Source: Naegleria lovaniensis
Lineage: Eukaryota; Heterolobosea; Eutetramitea; Acrasida; Naegleriidae
DNA length: 64,000 nt
Assembly: GCF_003324165.1 (NCBI RefSeq)
Contig: NW_025407828.1
Span: 558,001-622,000 of the forward strand
Direction: 5' to 3'
The position numbers were made by a program, and so were the translations under genes. The notes beneath the pieces are model-generated. The model ran no database searches. It was not told where the DNA came from and saw only the letters and a program-made list of their open reading frames with translations. Shown here piece by piece: positions 29,337 to 37,682 of the stretch. Each line of letters starts with the position of its first letter. The stretch's first letter is position 1.

Positions 29337-30623
29337 TCAAAAACTAATTCTATGAGTAGTAAGGAATCGAAGAAGAATATTTCTGGCTCCATTGATATCT
29401 CTGTCAAAAATTGAGCCACATGATGGACAACGAAACACTTCAGATGATCCAACCGTATAAACATGTCCACAACATGAGCAAGTTTTGGATGTGTACGCTT
29501 CGTTGACAATATAAATGTGTGTCCACGGATGCTCTCTAGCTTTGTGAAGCAATCTTTGCTTGAATCTGTAATGTGACCAAGTCAACATTTTTCTTGCTGT
29601 CTTGCTATTAATTCTCTTATGGAGTTTCTTTACCATTTTCTGAGTCTCAAACGAAGGAAGTAAGATCACTTGGTAGTTTCGACACAGCCACAAACACAGT
29701 TTCTTGTGTAAATCATCCACAATATTTCTAATCTTTTGTTGAATTCTTCTTCCTGCTCTCTTGTACTTGTATCTTTTGCAATGTCTGACTTCTGGTTGAG
29801 ACCACTTCGATTGTAACTTGTCATACGCGCAACACAATCTACCAATTCTTTCGGCACCTCCTGAGCCCCATTTGGTTGAATAACCATTCAAATCAAAGGT
29901 GGTCTGAAATGTTCTTACTCCTGGATCCAATGCTACAACTTGTCCTGAATGTTGAGGGGCTTGGTTCTCACCCCTAATATCCAGTACTTGCGGAATACAT
30001 AAATAATAATGGTTCAACTTGTTCTTAATAATGATGGAATCATACTGAAGCTCCTCAGGCAAAGGTTCGGCGCTCTTGATGTTCCTTATAAAAGAATACA
30101 TTCCACTCTTTTTCTTCCAGTGCTTGCAATGTAGAACGAAATGATCTTTTCTATCTTTCTTTCGCCTGAAACGGATCATGAACTTGTCAATCGTTCCAGC
30201 CTTCTTCTTTTCAAAATTAGTGTTGAACGCAGTCAACAATTCAATAGCGGCAGCATCTCTTACGTCATAAGGAGTATTTACAACCCACTGATTTTCTGTC
30301 TGATAATTATCGTTGTTCACCACAAACGTTCTGAAATTCTTCTTATTTTTCTTGACACCTTTGGATTTGTTGGTGAATTCTAAACACTTGTTGTAGATCC
30401 AACGAGCAGTTCCCATCCACTGATTCAATGTTGTCCTTTCTTGTTCATTGGGGTAGAGTCGGATTTTCAAGGATTTGTCTGCTTGAAATTTTTGGGCCAC
30501 CTTTTGATTCTTTTTTGCTTTCTTGAGCTGAGGTGGCTTTTTAGAGTTATCAAAAGCCACATTCTCTGTTATAGAGTGATGAACATTGAGTGGAACATCA
30601 AACACTGGCTGGGATTCAATCAC
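29337..30623 (-). CDS. Fanzor: eukaryotic TnpB-like RNA-guided nuclease
   Basis: The frame encodes 428 residues with every part of a TnpB/Fanzor protein. The N-terminal wedge/REC entry is IRLYPNEQERTTLNQWMG (about 54-71). RuvC-I is VVALDPGVRTF with Asp233. RuvC-II is ILLPSFETQKM with Glu326. A zinc ribbon has CSCC (382-385) and CPSC (399-402), and RuvC-III is DRDINGARN (about 407-415). The usual RuvC-II Glu position holds Pro, and Glu sits three residues later, the rearranged site reported for Fanzors. Basic helices lie at 150-170 and 285-300. No stops interrupt it. The frame has no ATG before residue 70; position 30623 is a GTG. An ATG at 30760 opens a 46-codon frame starting MKRSRE, a likely nuclear signal, so a 5' exon or frameshift is expected. 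Size fits the shorter Fanzor2-like group. No partner transposase is in the window. Confidence 0.9.
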   Translation of the reverse strand: MIESQPVFDVPLNVHHSITENVAFDNSKKPPQLKKAKKNQKVAQKFQADKSLKIRLYPNEQERTTLNQWMGTARWIYNKCLEFTNKSKGVKKNKKNFRTFVVNNDNYQTENQWVVNTPYDVRDAAAIELLTAFNTNFEKKKAGTIDKFMIRFRRKKDRKDHFVLHCKHWKKKSGMYSFIRNIKSAEPLPEELQYDSIIIKNKLNHYYLCIPQVLDIRGENQAPQHSGQVVALDPGVRTFQTTFDLNGYSTKWGSGGAERIGRLCCAYDKLQSKWSQPEVRHCKRYKYKRAGRRIQQKIRNIVDDLHKKLCLWLCRNYQVILLPSFETQKMVKKLHKRINSKTARKMLTWSHYRFKQRLLHKAREHPWTHIYIVNEAYTSKTCSCCGHVYTVGSSEVFRCPSCGSIFDRDINGARNILLRFLTTHRISF

Positions 30624-30760
30624 AGTGAATTGAGAAAAGTTGAACCATCCGTCAGTGCATCCCTTGTTGTTGTATTGATTAAACTCATGAAAGGATTGCC
30701 GTGTGCAAGAGATGGATTAGTAGGAGGATGAGTAGGTTCATCCTCTCTACTTCTCTTCAT

Positions 30761-31515
30761 TCGTTGAGATTAAGGTTGTTGCTGAGTTTTTTTTTTTGAT
30801 AACCTCAACAAGAGTTGAAACTCTATCAGTATTGAAGGACTCATTCAATTGAAACTCTATCAATTTGAATAACTTGATTCATTCTTTTCGTCCGAACTGA
30901 TCATGGAAAAGTGAACGCCTTGATAAAATTCCTTATCCACCTCCAAAACAACACTTTTGATTCAAAGAATGAATAAATGGTTCGTCAGGAACTGACTGTT
31001 GATGATTGTATTGACTTGTTGAGTTTGTAATAAATTGTGGCTTTTGCTCTTTTATTTTAGTGCTGAGTAATTTAAAACCGATTATAAAAACAAAACCTCC
31101 AAAACAAACAAGGTTATTAATAAACCTTGCGTCATCAGGACTGTGTTTTACTGATGGTTTTTGAAAGAAATTGCTGTAATTGTTCTTTTGGCTTCAACGG
31201 TTGGTTGAATAAGTAACACAAAAACTTTCCGAGTATTGTTAAAAGAAGGATATTTACATCAGGGTTCTTCCCATCCTATGATAGCCTTAAAAAATCAAGG
31301 TTACCCGAATCGACAACCTCTTTTCACCCATACCTGATACTGAGGATATGGACACAGCAAAGACACATTCGTATTGGTGAGTGGGAACTATGGATCATTT
31401 TGGCCAAACAACAGTCCGAACTGGAATGATGCACACACTCAACGAATTCAAGCTTGAAAAAATTCACAAACTTCCCTAAGGCCTTTTTTCTTTCAAGATC
31501 ATCCATCCAACGAAA
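30761..31515. other. Intergenic region upstream of the Fanzor
   Basis: This divergent region separates the Fanzor (minus) from the F-box-like gene (plus) and should hold both promoters and the right boundary of the Fanzor element. A T11 run (about 30786-30797) lies between GTTGAGATTAAGGTTGTTG and AACCTCAAC, which can pair in part. The phrase GAAACTCTATCA occurs twice, 40 bases apart (near 30817 and 30859). No terminal repeat shared with the 3' flank of the Fanzor could be found by eye, and no gene is supported. Confidence 0.4.
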
Positions 31516-32979
31516 ATGTGGTCTTTATTCAAAAAGCAGAAAAAGAATAATCATGATGATGATGAAGATGGTCGAGTCCACAAAGCAATTTTACTGTCCT
31601 CAATTTTTACTCATTCCGATATCTTTCATTACATTGTGATGAGTGGTTATTTACGATTGGAAGATATTTTGAATCTTCGGATGGTATGCAAGATGTGGAA
31701 TGATCATGTTGAGAGTGGATGGAGTGCTTTTCAGTATCATGTGCTCGTTCAATTATTTCAATTGAGAGTTCCTGATTTAGCACTTCAGCATGCACAACAT
31801 GAACCATCTGCCAAATCAACCACTATGTTGTTCTTTTCCATGGTCAAAGCATGTCGTGGAATACGTACTGGTTTGGAACATCCTTCATTTAGCTCATTTC
31901 GTGAGACCACTGTTTTTGGTGTGCCATTAAAGCCAAAAGAGAAGGAGCAAATAATGCAAGACATGCAAGATATGAATCAACATGATGAGGAAGATCTTGC
32001 AAGTCAATTTCTTTCCTTCAAGTTTTATCAATCATTGCCACATATAACACCACCTGTCAAGAAGGATTATGTCTTGGAATTTATTCCCAAGTTTTTGAAT
32101 GGCAAACGAAATTATTGGGTTAACTTGAATCATGACCAATGGTTCGGTCAACATAGAGTTGAGCACAACAATATCATAGTCAAGTCATTACTGTGGTCAC
32201 AGAGAATTTTCAATTATTCCTATGACGAGTTTAATTTTGATATGGTGTTGCATCTAGAAGGTGACATGTTTAAAACAAAGAAAATGATTGAAAAGCTATT
32301 TCTTGTCAAAACAGTGCAAAATTCGATTGTAAAAGAGGGACCAATTAGATTAGATCCAGCACTTTTTCACACAAAATTTGGTTACGTTTTGACGGACAGT
32401 TGCTTTCAAGCAGAAAGAAGTCATACCATCTGTAAACAAGTTACGACTTTTAGCAAATTTACCTTGAAATATATTGAAGCTGCATTTTTGAACCATTTCG
32501 GCGAAGAAGTAGACCTATTGGTGAAAGACTCAGTTGTTCCTCAAGGACTTGATACCTTTTTCAATCAAGAATTGGAACGAACCTTGTTCCAGCTTTGGTC
32601 TACTGGCTTATTGAATGTGAAATTTATTAGAAATTTCGTTTTTCGATTGTTGGTGGCACTTTCACATAGGCGACATGATTGGTACTCACTTTCATTCCAT
32701 GATTCTATTCAGGAAAGCTGTCCCAATACTCAGGCCACGAACGGTGTTATGGAATGGTTCAATGAATATGCTCGAACAAGAACACAAGAATATCCAGAAA
32801 TTATACACACCTTTGTCAAAGATCATGAAATCTTTCAAGGATTTCATGAAGGAGAGCAAATTCAATCCTACTTGCTAGCGTTAATGTTAAAACCTAATGT
32901 TGAAACTCAAACGTGTCAATTCCAAGTGTTGAAATATTTATTCTATGAATTTTCACTCGATGGAGAAATATTGAGTTAG
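31516..32979 (+). CDS. F-box-like protein, otherwise unknown
   Basis: The 487-residue intronless protein starts at the ATG at 31516 after an A-rich lead. Residues 25-60 (YIVMSGYLRLEDILNLRMV followed by CKMWNDHV) have the Leu/Val-rich helices and the C-x-x-W of an F-box, which would bind Skp1 in an SCF ubiquitin ligase. The remaining 430 residues are mixed helix and strand with no repeat I recognise; no kelch, LRR or WD pattern is visible. The last part is helical. If the F-box is real, the body would be the substrate-binding part. Proteins of this build are often lineage-specific. Confidence 0.65.
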   Translation: MWSLFKKQKKNNHDDDEDGRVHKAILLSSIFTHSDIFHYIVMSGYLRLEDILNLRMVCKMWNDHVESGWSAFQYHVLVQLFQLRVPDLALQHAQHEPSAKSTTMLFFSMVKACRGIRTGLEHPSFSSFRETTVFGVPLKPKEKEQIMQDMQDMNQHDEEDLASQFLSFKFYQSLPHITPPVKKDYVLEFIPKFLNGKRNYWVNLNHDQWFGQHRVEHNNIIVKSLLWSQRIFNYSYDEFNFDMVLHLEGDMFKTKKMIEKLFLVKTVQNSIVKEGPIRLDPALFHTKFGYVLTDSCFQAERSHTICKQVTTFSKFTLKYIEAAFLNHFGEEVDLLVKDSVVPQGLDTFFNQELERTLFQLWSTGLLNVKFIRNFVFRLLVALSHRRHDWYSLSFHDSIQESCPNTQATNGVMEWFNEYARTRTQEYPEIIHTFVKDHEIFQGFHEGEQIQSYLLALMLKPNVETQTCQFQVLKYLFYEFSLDGEILS

Positions 32980-33062
32980 AGACGATTCGAAAGTCATGCA
33001 GTATGAAATTAGCTAAAAATCTAAACCAAGTTCTCACTTAGTTCACTAAACATTTCAAAAAA

Positions 33063-34128
33063 ATGATTTCACAGGAGGACGTAGCTGCCAAGAATGACCA
33101 TCACCATGAGCAAGAGGAGAGAACCATCAAGTCCTTCAAAACGTCTTCGTCCTCTCAGCGTCATCATCATGTCATACAACCCAAAGATATTCTCATATTT
33201 TTACTCATCGTGTTATTCATTTCATTTTCTCAATATGGACTAGGTCATTATATAGTTCGTCGGAATGAATTTACATTAATGGAATATACAGCTGCTTGTT
33301 TTGTGAGTGTATCCGCGTTGATTGGAGGATTTCAATTTTATTTTAAAGTGAGTACTCACTGATGTGAAATTCTTCAATGTTTTTCAATATTTTGGCGGAT
33401 ATATTCATGATTATTGAAATGAAAATAATGATAACAACAATTGTTTAATTTTATAATTTTCAAACCCTCATGAAATTGTAACCGTTCATTTGAATTATTG
33501 TTTAATTTTTTATGTGATTCACCTGGACCAATCATCATGGTGTCAATTAATTCGAATGAAGGCCCAACAATTAGCACTTTCAACGTTTAACAAATCAGAA
33601 TATTTCAATGTTGATTGTTTTATTGATCGTTACATTCCCTTCGTGCCTCATTCCATTTATTTATACTCATTTGGAGATTTGTTTATTATGGCATGCATTA
33701 TTCCAACTTCTCCCACGATGAATCATCTCATACATATATTATTTGGATTGATTATTGTCACGTTGTGTCAATGCTTAATTTTTGTGACACTTCCTTCCAA
33801 TGTTCCAGCTCATTATCGAACGGAATTGCAAAAGTATGAAGCAAAGTTTGGAAAATTGGATAAAACTACAAAATATCTTTTCGAAATGATGCATCAAATG
33901 GATCATGACACAAACACTGTGCCATCTGGCCATTGCAGTATTGCCACTTATCTAGCGTTAACACAGTGGCATATTTTTGGATATTTTACCTTATTGAATC
34001 CATTGCTGATTGCATGCAGTTGTGTCATGACCAAACAACACGCATTCCTAGATACTGTGTTGGGAATTTTGTTTGGATTTGTGATCTTTTTTATCGTGAA
34101 TGTACAAATGTTTGGAGCGACAATGTAG
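33063..34128 (+). CDS. PAP2-superfamily membrane phosphatase/transferase
   Basis: Exons 33063-33347 and 33562-34128 are joined over a 214-base intron (GTGAGT donor; AATGAAG is the only plausible AG before exon 2), giving 283 residues. A His/Glu/Ser-rich cytosolic head is followed by about six membrane segments. The active-site blocks are SGHCSIATYLA (the SGH motif) and CVMTKQHAFLD, where H-x3-D supplies the nucleophile pair. The layout, with Q-H-x3-D in the last block, resembles the AUR1/inositol-phosphorylceramide or sphingomyelin-synthase side of the PAP2 superfamily as much as lipid phosphate phosphatases. It would act on a lipid phosphate or phospho-headgroup at a Golgi or plasma membrane. 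The substrate cannot be told from sequence alone. Confidence 0.82.
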
Positions 34129-34139
34129 AACTAGTGAAT

Positions 34140-34275
34140 TAAAACAAATTTTTCATTGACGCGTTCACATTTATTATTAATTATATATTATTAATAATAT
34201 TATATATTGAATAATACATGTACAGTTTTAAACACACATTTCAATACAATTAAATATTGTATAAATAAATATTGT
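34140..34275. repeat. AT-rich palindromic stretch between convergent genes
   Basis: The bases after the PAP2-like gene include ATTATTAATTATATATTATTAATAATATTATATATTGAATAAT-type sequence (about 34172-34217) able to fold on itself. It lies between two convergent stop codons and may simply serve both 3' ends. No gene lies here. Confidence 0.5.
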
Positions 34276-34280
34276 TGTTA

Positions 34281-35393
34281 TTATTGATGTCTGCAAGGAG
34301 AACGATTTGTGGAAGGAGAGGATGAACTGCTAGTGGGTGGTTGCTCACTAGAGGTGTTTTGAGGGTTGTTTGACGAAAAATTATTGTGGAATCTGATACC
34401 ACATAAAAACCCTAAACGGAATCCTTCAACAATGAAATTCAAATCTCGTTGTTCTCGTATTTCTGCTTGTATCTTTTCGAATATGTGATAAATGTCATGT
34501 TCGGACTTGCAAATTTGCTTAAGAACTCCAAGGTAATCATTAAGAGTTTCAGTATCGCAATGAGAGGTCATTGGATTGAATGAAGTGTTGACATTTCCAT
34601 TTTGGTCCAAAACTGCATTAAAACCTATTGGTGGTTGTGGTGCATTGTTATTCACTTGAATGATGTGAACATTAGGAATAGAATTGGTATTCTGAGCTGA
34701 CACACCAGAGGTGTTTACTCCAGAGCTAGAACCGTATTGAAGTGGTGGTGGTGGTTGAACGTTTACAGTGATACTATTGGTGGTGTTCGAAGGAGGAGGA
34801 GGTGTGACATGATTAGTAGCACTTGTTGTTGTCATTGTATTAATAGGATGGCCATTCACATGGACGGAACTCAGCAAGTCCTTCAAATATGAAACTTGTT
34901 GCTGACCTAGCAAAGGAAAAAAGTCATTATAATTGTCAAAAATTGAATCATTTGGTTGCTGAGTGGAATGTGGTGTGTTGTGTAAATTTGTTGTTGTCGA
35001 AGGATGGTGACCTGGAGAGGAAGTGGAAGAGGAGGAATGACTACTGGTTGTGGATATTTGCTCTGATTTGATTGGAAATTTTGGAGACAATCTTGCCTTT
35101 TCAACAATTTCATCATCTCCTGCCATGTCTGCAGAATTTTCTTCGTGAGCGCTCAGATTGGCACTGGAATTCGAAGGTGCAACATTTTGATTTCCCTTCT
35201 TGAACTGTGATCGATATTTCTGCAAATGAGATTTGATATGTGTCGTTGTGACATTGTCCACATTCATCAATTGCAGAATTTCTTTGGGACGAGCTTCATA
35301 CAGTCCTAATTTCTCAACAGCTTTCACAAATAGATCATGTAACGATGGTGTCCACACCAATCGCTTTGGTCTCAGAGAGGTTGCGCCCACCAT
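34281..35393 (-). CDS. GARP/G2-like Myb DNA-binding protein
   Basis: From the ATG at 35393 the protein has 370 residues. The frame is open 22 codons further to an ATG at 35459, but that part is Cys/Ile-rich and unlike the family. Residues 10-66 form a single Myb-like repeat, RLVWTPSLHDLFVKAVEKLG then IKSHLQKYRSQF, the SHLQKYR signature of plant GARP factors and B-type response regulators. A Ser/Thr/Pro/Asn-rich region follows. A C-terminal block (EHDIYHIFEKIQAEIREQRD) may be for dimerisation. No receiver domain is present, so it is not a response regulator. The likely role is a sequence-specific nuclear regulator. Further upstream ATGAGC followed by GTGAGT (35492-35503) could be a tiny first exon. 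Confidence 0.8.
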   Translation of the reverse strand: MVGATSLRPKRLVWTPSLHDLFVKAVEKLGLYEARPKEILQLMNVDNVTTTHIKSHLQKYRSQFKKGNQNVAPSNSSANLSAHEENSADMAGDDEIVEKARLSPKFPIKSEQISTTSSHSSSSTSSPGHHPSTTTNLHNTPHSTQQPNDSIFDNYNDFFPLLGQQQVSYLKDLLSSVHVNGHPINTMTTTSATNHVTPPPPSNTTNSITVNVQPPPPLQYGSSSGVNTSGVSAQNTNSIPNVHIIQVNNNAPQPPIGFNAVLDQNGNVNTSFNPMTSHCDTETLNDYLGVLKQICKSEHDIYHIFEKIQAEIREQRDLNFIVEGFRLGFLCGIRFHNNFSSNNPQNTSSEQPPTSSSSSPSTNRSPCRHQ

Positions 35394-36176
35394 TGAGATA
35401 ATTTCAACGAACGCAATTTTTGGACAATTCGTCTGACAACGACAATACCAAATGATCATCTACGAAATTTAGTTTATGGAGGGAAGAATAGACTCACGCT
35501 CATTTTCTAAGGTGAAGCGTTGTGAGGCAGTGGTTCAAATAATGTTCCACCGTTCAGCACCTGTTTTCTGAGTTGATGTTGCGCCATACAACACGGCGTT
35601 GAAAGAGATTGAGATGAAGTTGTCGAACAGGATGTCAGAGCTTGCTGAATGAACTTGAGAGACGATTTATGTTGAGGAAAAACACTTGCAGTACAGGAAA
35701 ACATTTTCATTTGGTTCAACAGGGGAGTGAAACTTGCCAGCTTTTCTTCATAGTGACATGTACTTTTGTTCAATTGTTACAAAAACGGTGAGAAGAACAA
35801 GAGAATGGTGCTCAACACTGTTGTTGGCTGATGTAATCGAATTTGAGTGATTTGGGAATGACGGTAACAGCAAAAGTCAAGCTGAAGCAATCAGAAGGGT
35901 ACAATTAAGGGAACTGGAATCACTTTTTGTTTCGTAGTCATACTTCTTAACGGCTGAGTCTATCATCGTGAATGAAAGGAACATATCATCTTTTGTGCCT
36001 CCTAACTCCTTTCATACGAAGGTCCAAGCTAACATACGTAAGGAAAGTAGATGCATGAGATTAAATCATGCCTTTTTTTTTGTTTGATAGATTCGTTATT
36101 GACCTTTTTATATGAACACGAAGTAGAATGGTTAGGTTCACAAACTAGTACCTCCATTTCAATCAACATCCATTTC
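35394..36176. other. Intergenic region with one doubtful short frame
   Basis: A minus-strand frame from the ATG at 35710 to the stop at 35507 encodes 67 residues (MKMFSCTASVFPQHK...), Ser/Cys-rich, without a motif. It ends six bases before the possible tiny first exon of the GARP gene, so it may be a leader peptide or noise. The rest up to the inverted-repeat cluster shows nothing I can support. Confidence 0.3.
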
Positions 36177-36310
36177 GCACCTTACACTCAAGTGTCAAAT
36201 ACAAATAGCACCTTACACTCAAGTGTCAAATACAAATCACACTTCATTCATTTGGCACTCAAGTGTCAAATGAAAACAGCACTGACACTAAGTGTAAGGT
36301 GTAAGGTGCC
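36177..36310. repeat. Direct and inverted repeat cluster overlapping a stop codon
   Basis: A 30-base unit, GCACCTTACACTCAAGTGTC plus AAATACAAAT, occurs twice (36177-36206, 36208-36237), separated by one base. A shorter copy GGCACTCAAGTGTCAAATG lies at 36254-36272. The far side (36291-36310, AGTGTAAGGTGTAAGGTGCC) is the inverse of the unit start, so the block can form a hairpin in RNA or DNA. Each unit also has its own palindrome CACTCAAGTG. The inverse arm covers the last codons and stop of the minus-strand gene ending at 36288, so the hairpin would sit in its mRNA 3' end. Confidence 0.85.
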
Positions 36311-37300
36311 AAAATATAACAACTCTGGTTGTATGGATTTGAGAATTGTCTTTCTTGTTCTTCTTGTTCTTCATGTCGCCAGTGACAGCTCCACTTTTTC
36401 TTTTTTTTGGATTTGTTTCCGAGGTTGTCTCGATTTGGAAGTTTTGCATTCCATTACTGGATTCATCAAAAGAATGAAATGGTTGAGGATGAGAATCCAT
36501 TATGGGAGCTGTGCTGTGTATGTAGTTGTTGTTATGATTGTAATATTGATTGTGAGGATGATTATTATTATGGTTTGGAAAGGCGTCCATCATGGCAGAA
36601 TATACACTCATCATCATGTTGTGACTGTTTACGTTTGTACTGTTTTGATGATTGTGTGTTGGTTGTGGATCAATGTGTGAACTGTTTGGAGCCACAGAGG
36701 ATGGTTGCTGGCGATAGGGTTGTTGTTGTTGTTGTGGAGGTGAGGATGGAAGTGGTGGCGATGTTCTCATGGGATGCAACAGTAAAGTCTCAAGGCTTTG
36801 GGGTTCAATTATTGCTTGTTGAGTCGATTCAATGTTGTTTTTTTCAAGTTGGAAGATCTGATATTTGAAGAATGTGTACACAAGTACAATACAATTTGTT
36901 GAGAATCAACCAGAAGTAGTTACAATCTTGTTTCTAAAAAGAACAAGTGTTCAAATAAAAGAAAGAAATCCTGTTTCCCAATTATTTCGTCATTTTTGCC
37001 AAAAAAAGTCAATAGGATAAGAGTACAAGTACATGATGAACATCAAATGGTTCATTTGGTCGATGAAACATCATGATCGTCAGGATGTATTCACTTGAAC
37101 GTCAACTTACTTGTGCAAATTTGACAACAACAACACTGTGTGGTTGAATGGACAGGTGGTCGTATAATTGTTGAGACTTTTTTTCAAGAGATTCTATTTT
37201 GTGTTAGCTCCTTTTTCGATTTCATTCAACCACCAGTGAATATTCTCTTGTTGGTGCTGCTATGGATTGGAGATTCTCTCGGCATGGACGTTTTGTTCAT
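36288..37300 (-). CDS. Three-exon protein with Pro/Gln/Asn-rich tail and nuclear signal
   Basis: Exons 37234-37300, 37111-37193 and 36288-36857 join in frame to 239 codons. Introns are 40 bases (GTGGTT donor, CTAAC branch sequence, AATAG) and 253 bases (GTAAGT donor, ATATCAG). The spliced N-terminus reads MNKTSMPRESP, then ESLEKKSQQLYDHL and VVVVKFAQIFQLEKN, an amphipathic helical block of about 50 residues. Pro/Gln/His/Asn-rich sequence follows, and then NPKKRKSGAVTGDMKNKKNK, a bipartite-looking nuclear signal. I do not know the family. A chromatin- or transcription-related adaptor would fit the build, but that is a guess. The final codons lie inside an inverted repeat. Confidence 0.55.
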
Positions 37301-37682
37301 TTTTGGTATTTGTAGTTGCCTTCTTTCCGCTCCCGAATGTTCTACCGAGCACAAAATCCATCGCAAAAACGCAAGTGCTAAAACTTGAGGTTTTGTTTGG
37401 ATGTTTTTTGCTCGAGCGGTACCATTTACTTTTGGGTGAACCAAGGGAATATTCATTGCGCGCACACGGAACAGATGCATGGAAAAGTGGAAAGTTGATA
37501 TCGTCAAACCGTGCGCGAGAATTCTCCAACAACAGCCACAGCCATATACAACCATGATCAAGGTGTTGTTGTTGGTTTTGAGCGTTTAGGGAGCTAAATT
37601 ATTCCTCGGATGAATGGGAAGCTACAATCCATGATGTGAAATTTGGAATGGTACTATTGATACAACACAACGTTTCATACAA

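Noticed and set aside
30441-30731. Plus-strand frame of 96 codons opposite the Fanzor 5' end
   Set aside because: It is antisense to a frame with a clear protein family and shows no similarity of its own.
36177-36310. CRISPR-like array
   Set aside because: Only two full units separated by one base; it is a tandem repeat with an inverted arm, and CRISPR is not expected in a nuclear genome.
36051-36868. Plus-strand frames opposite the gene at 36288-37300
   Set aside because: They are Cys/Val/Trp-rich readings of the Gln/His/Asn tracts of the minus-strand gene and have no domain.
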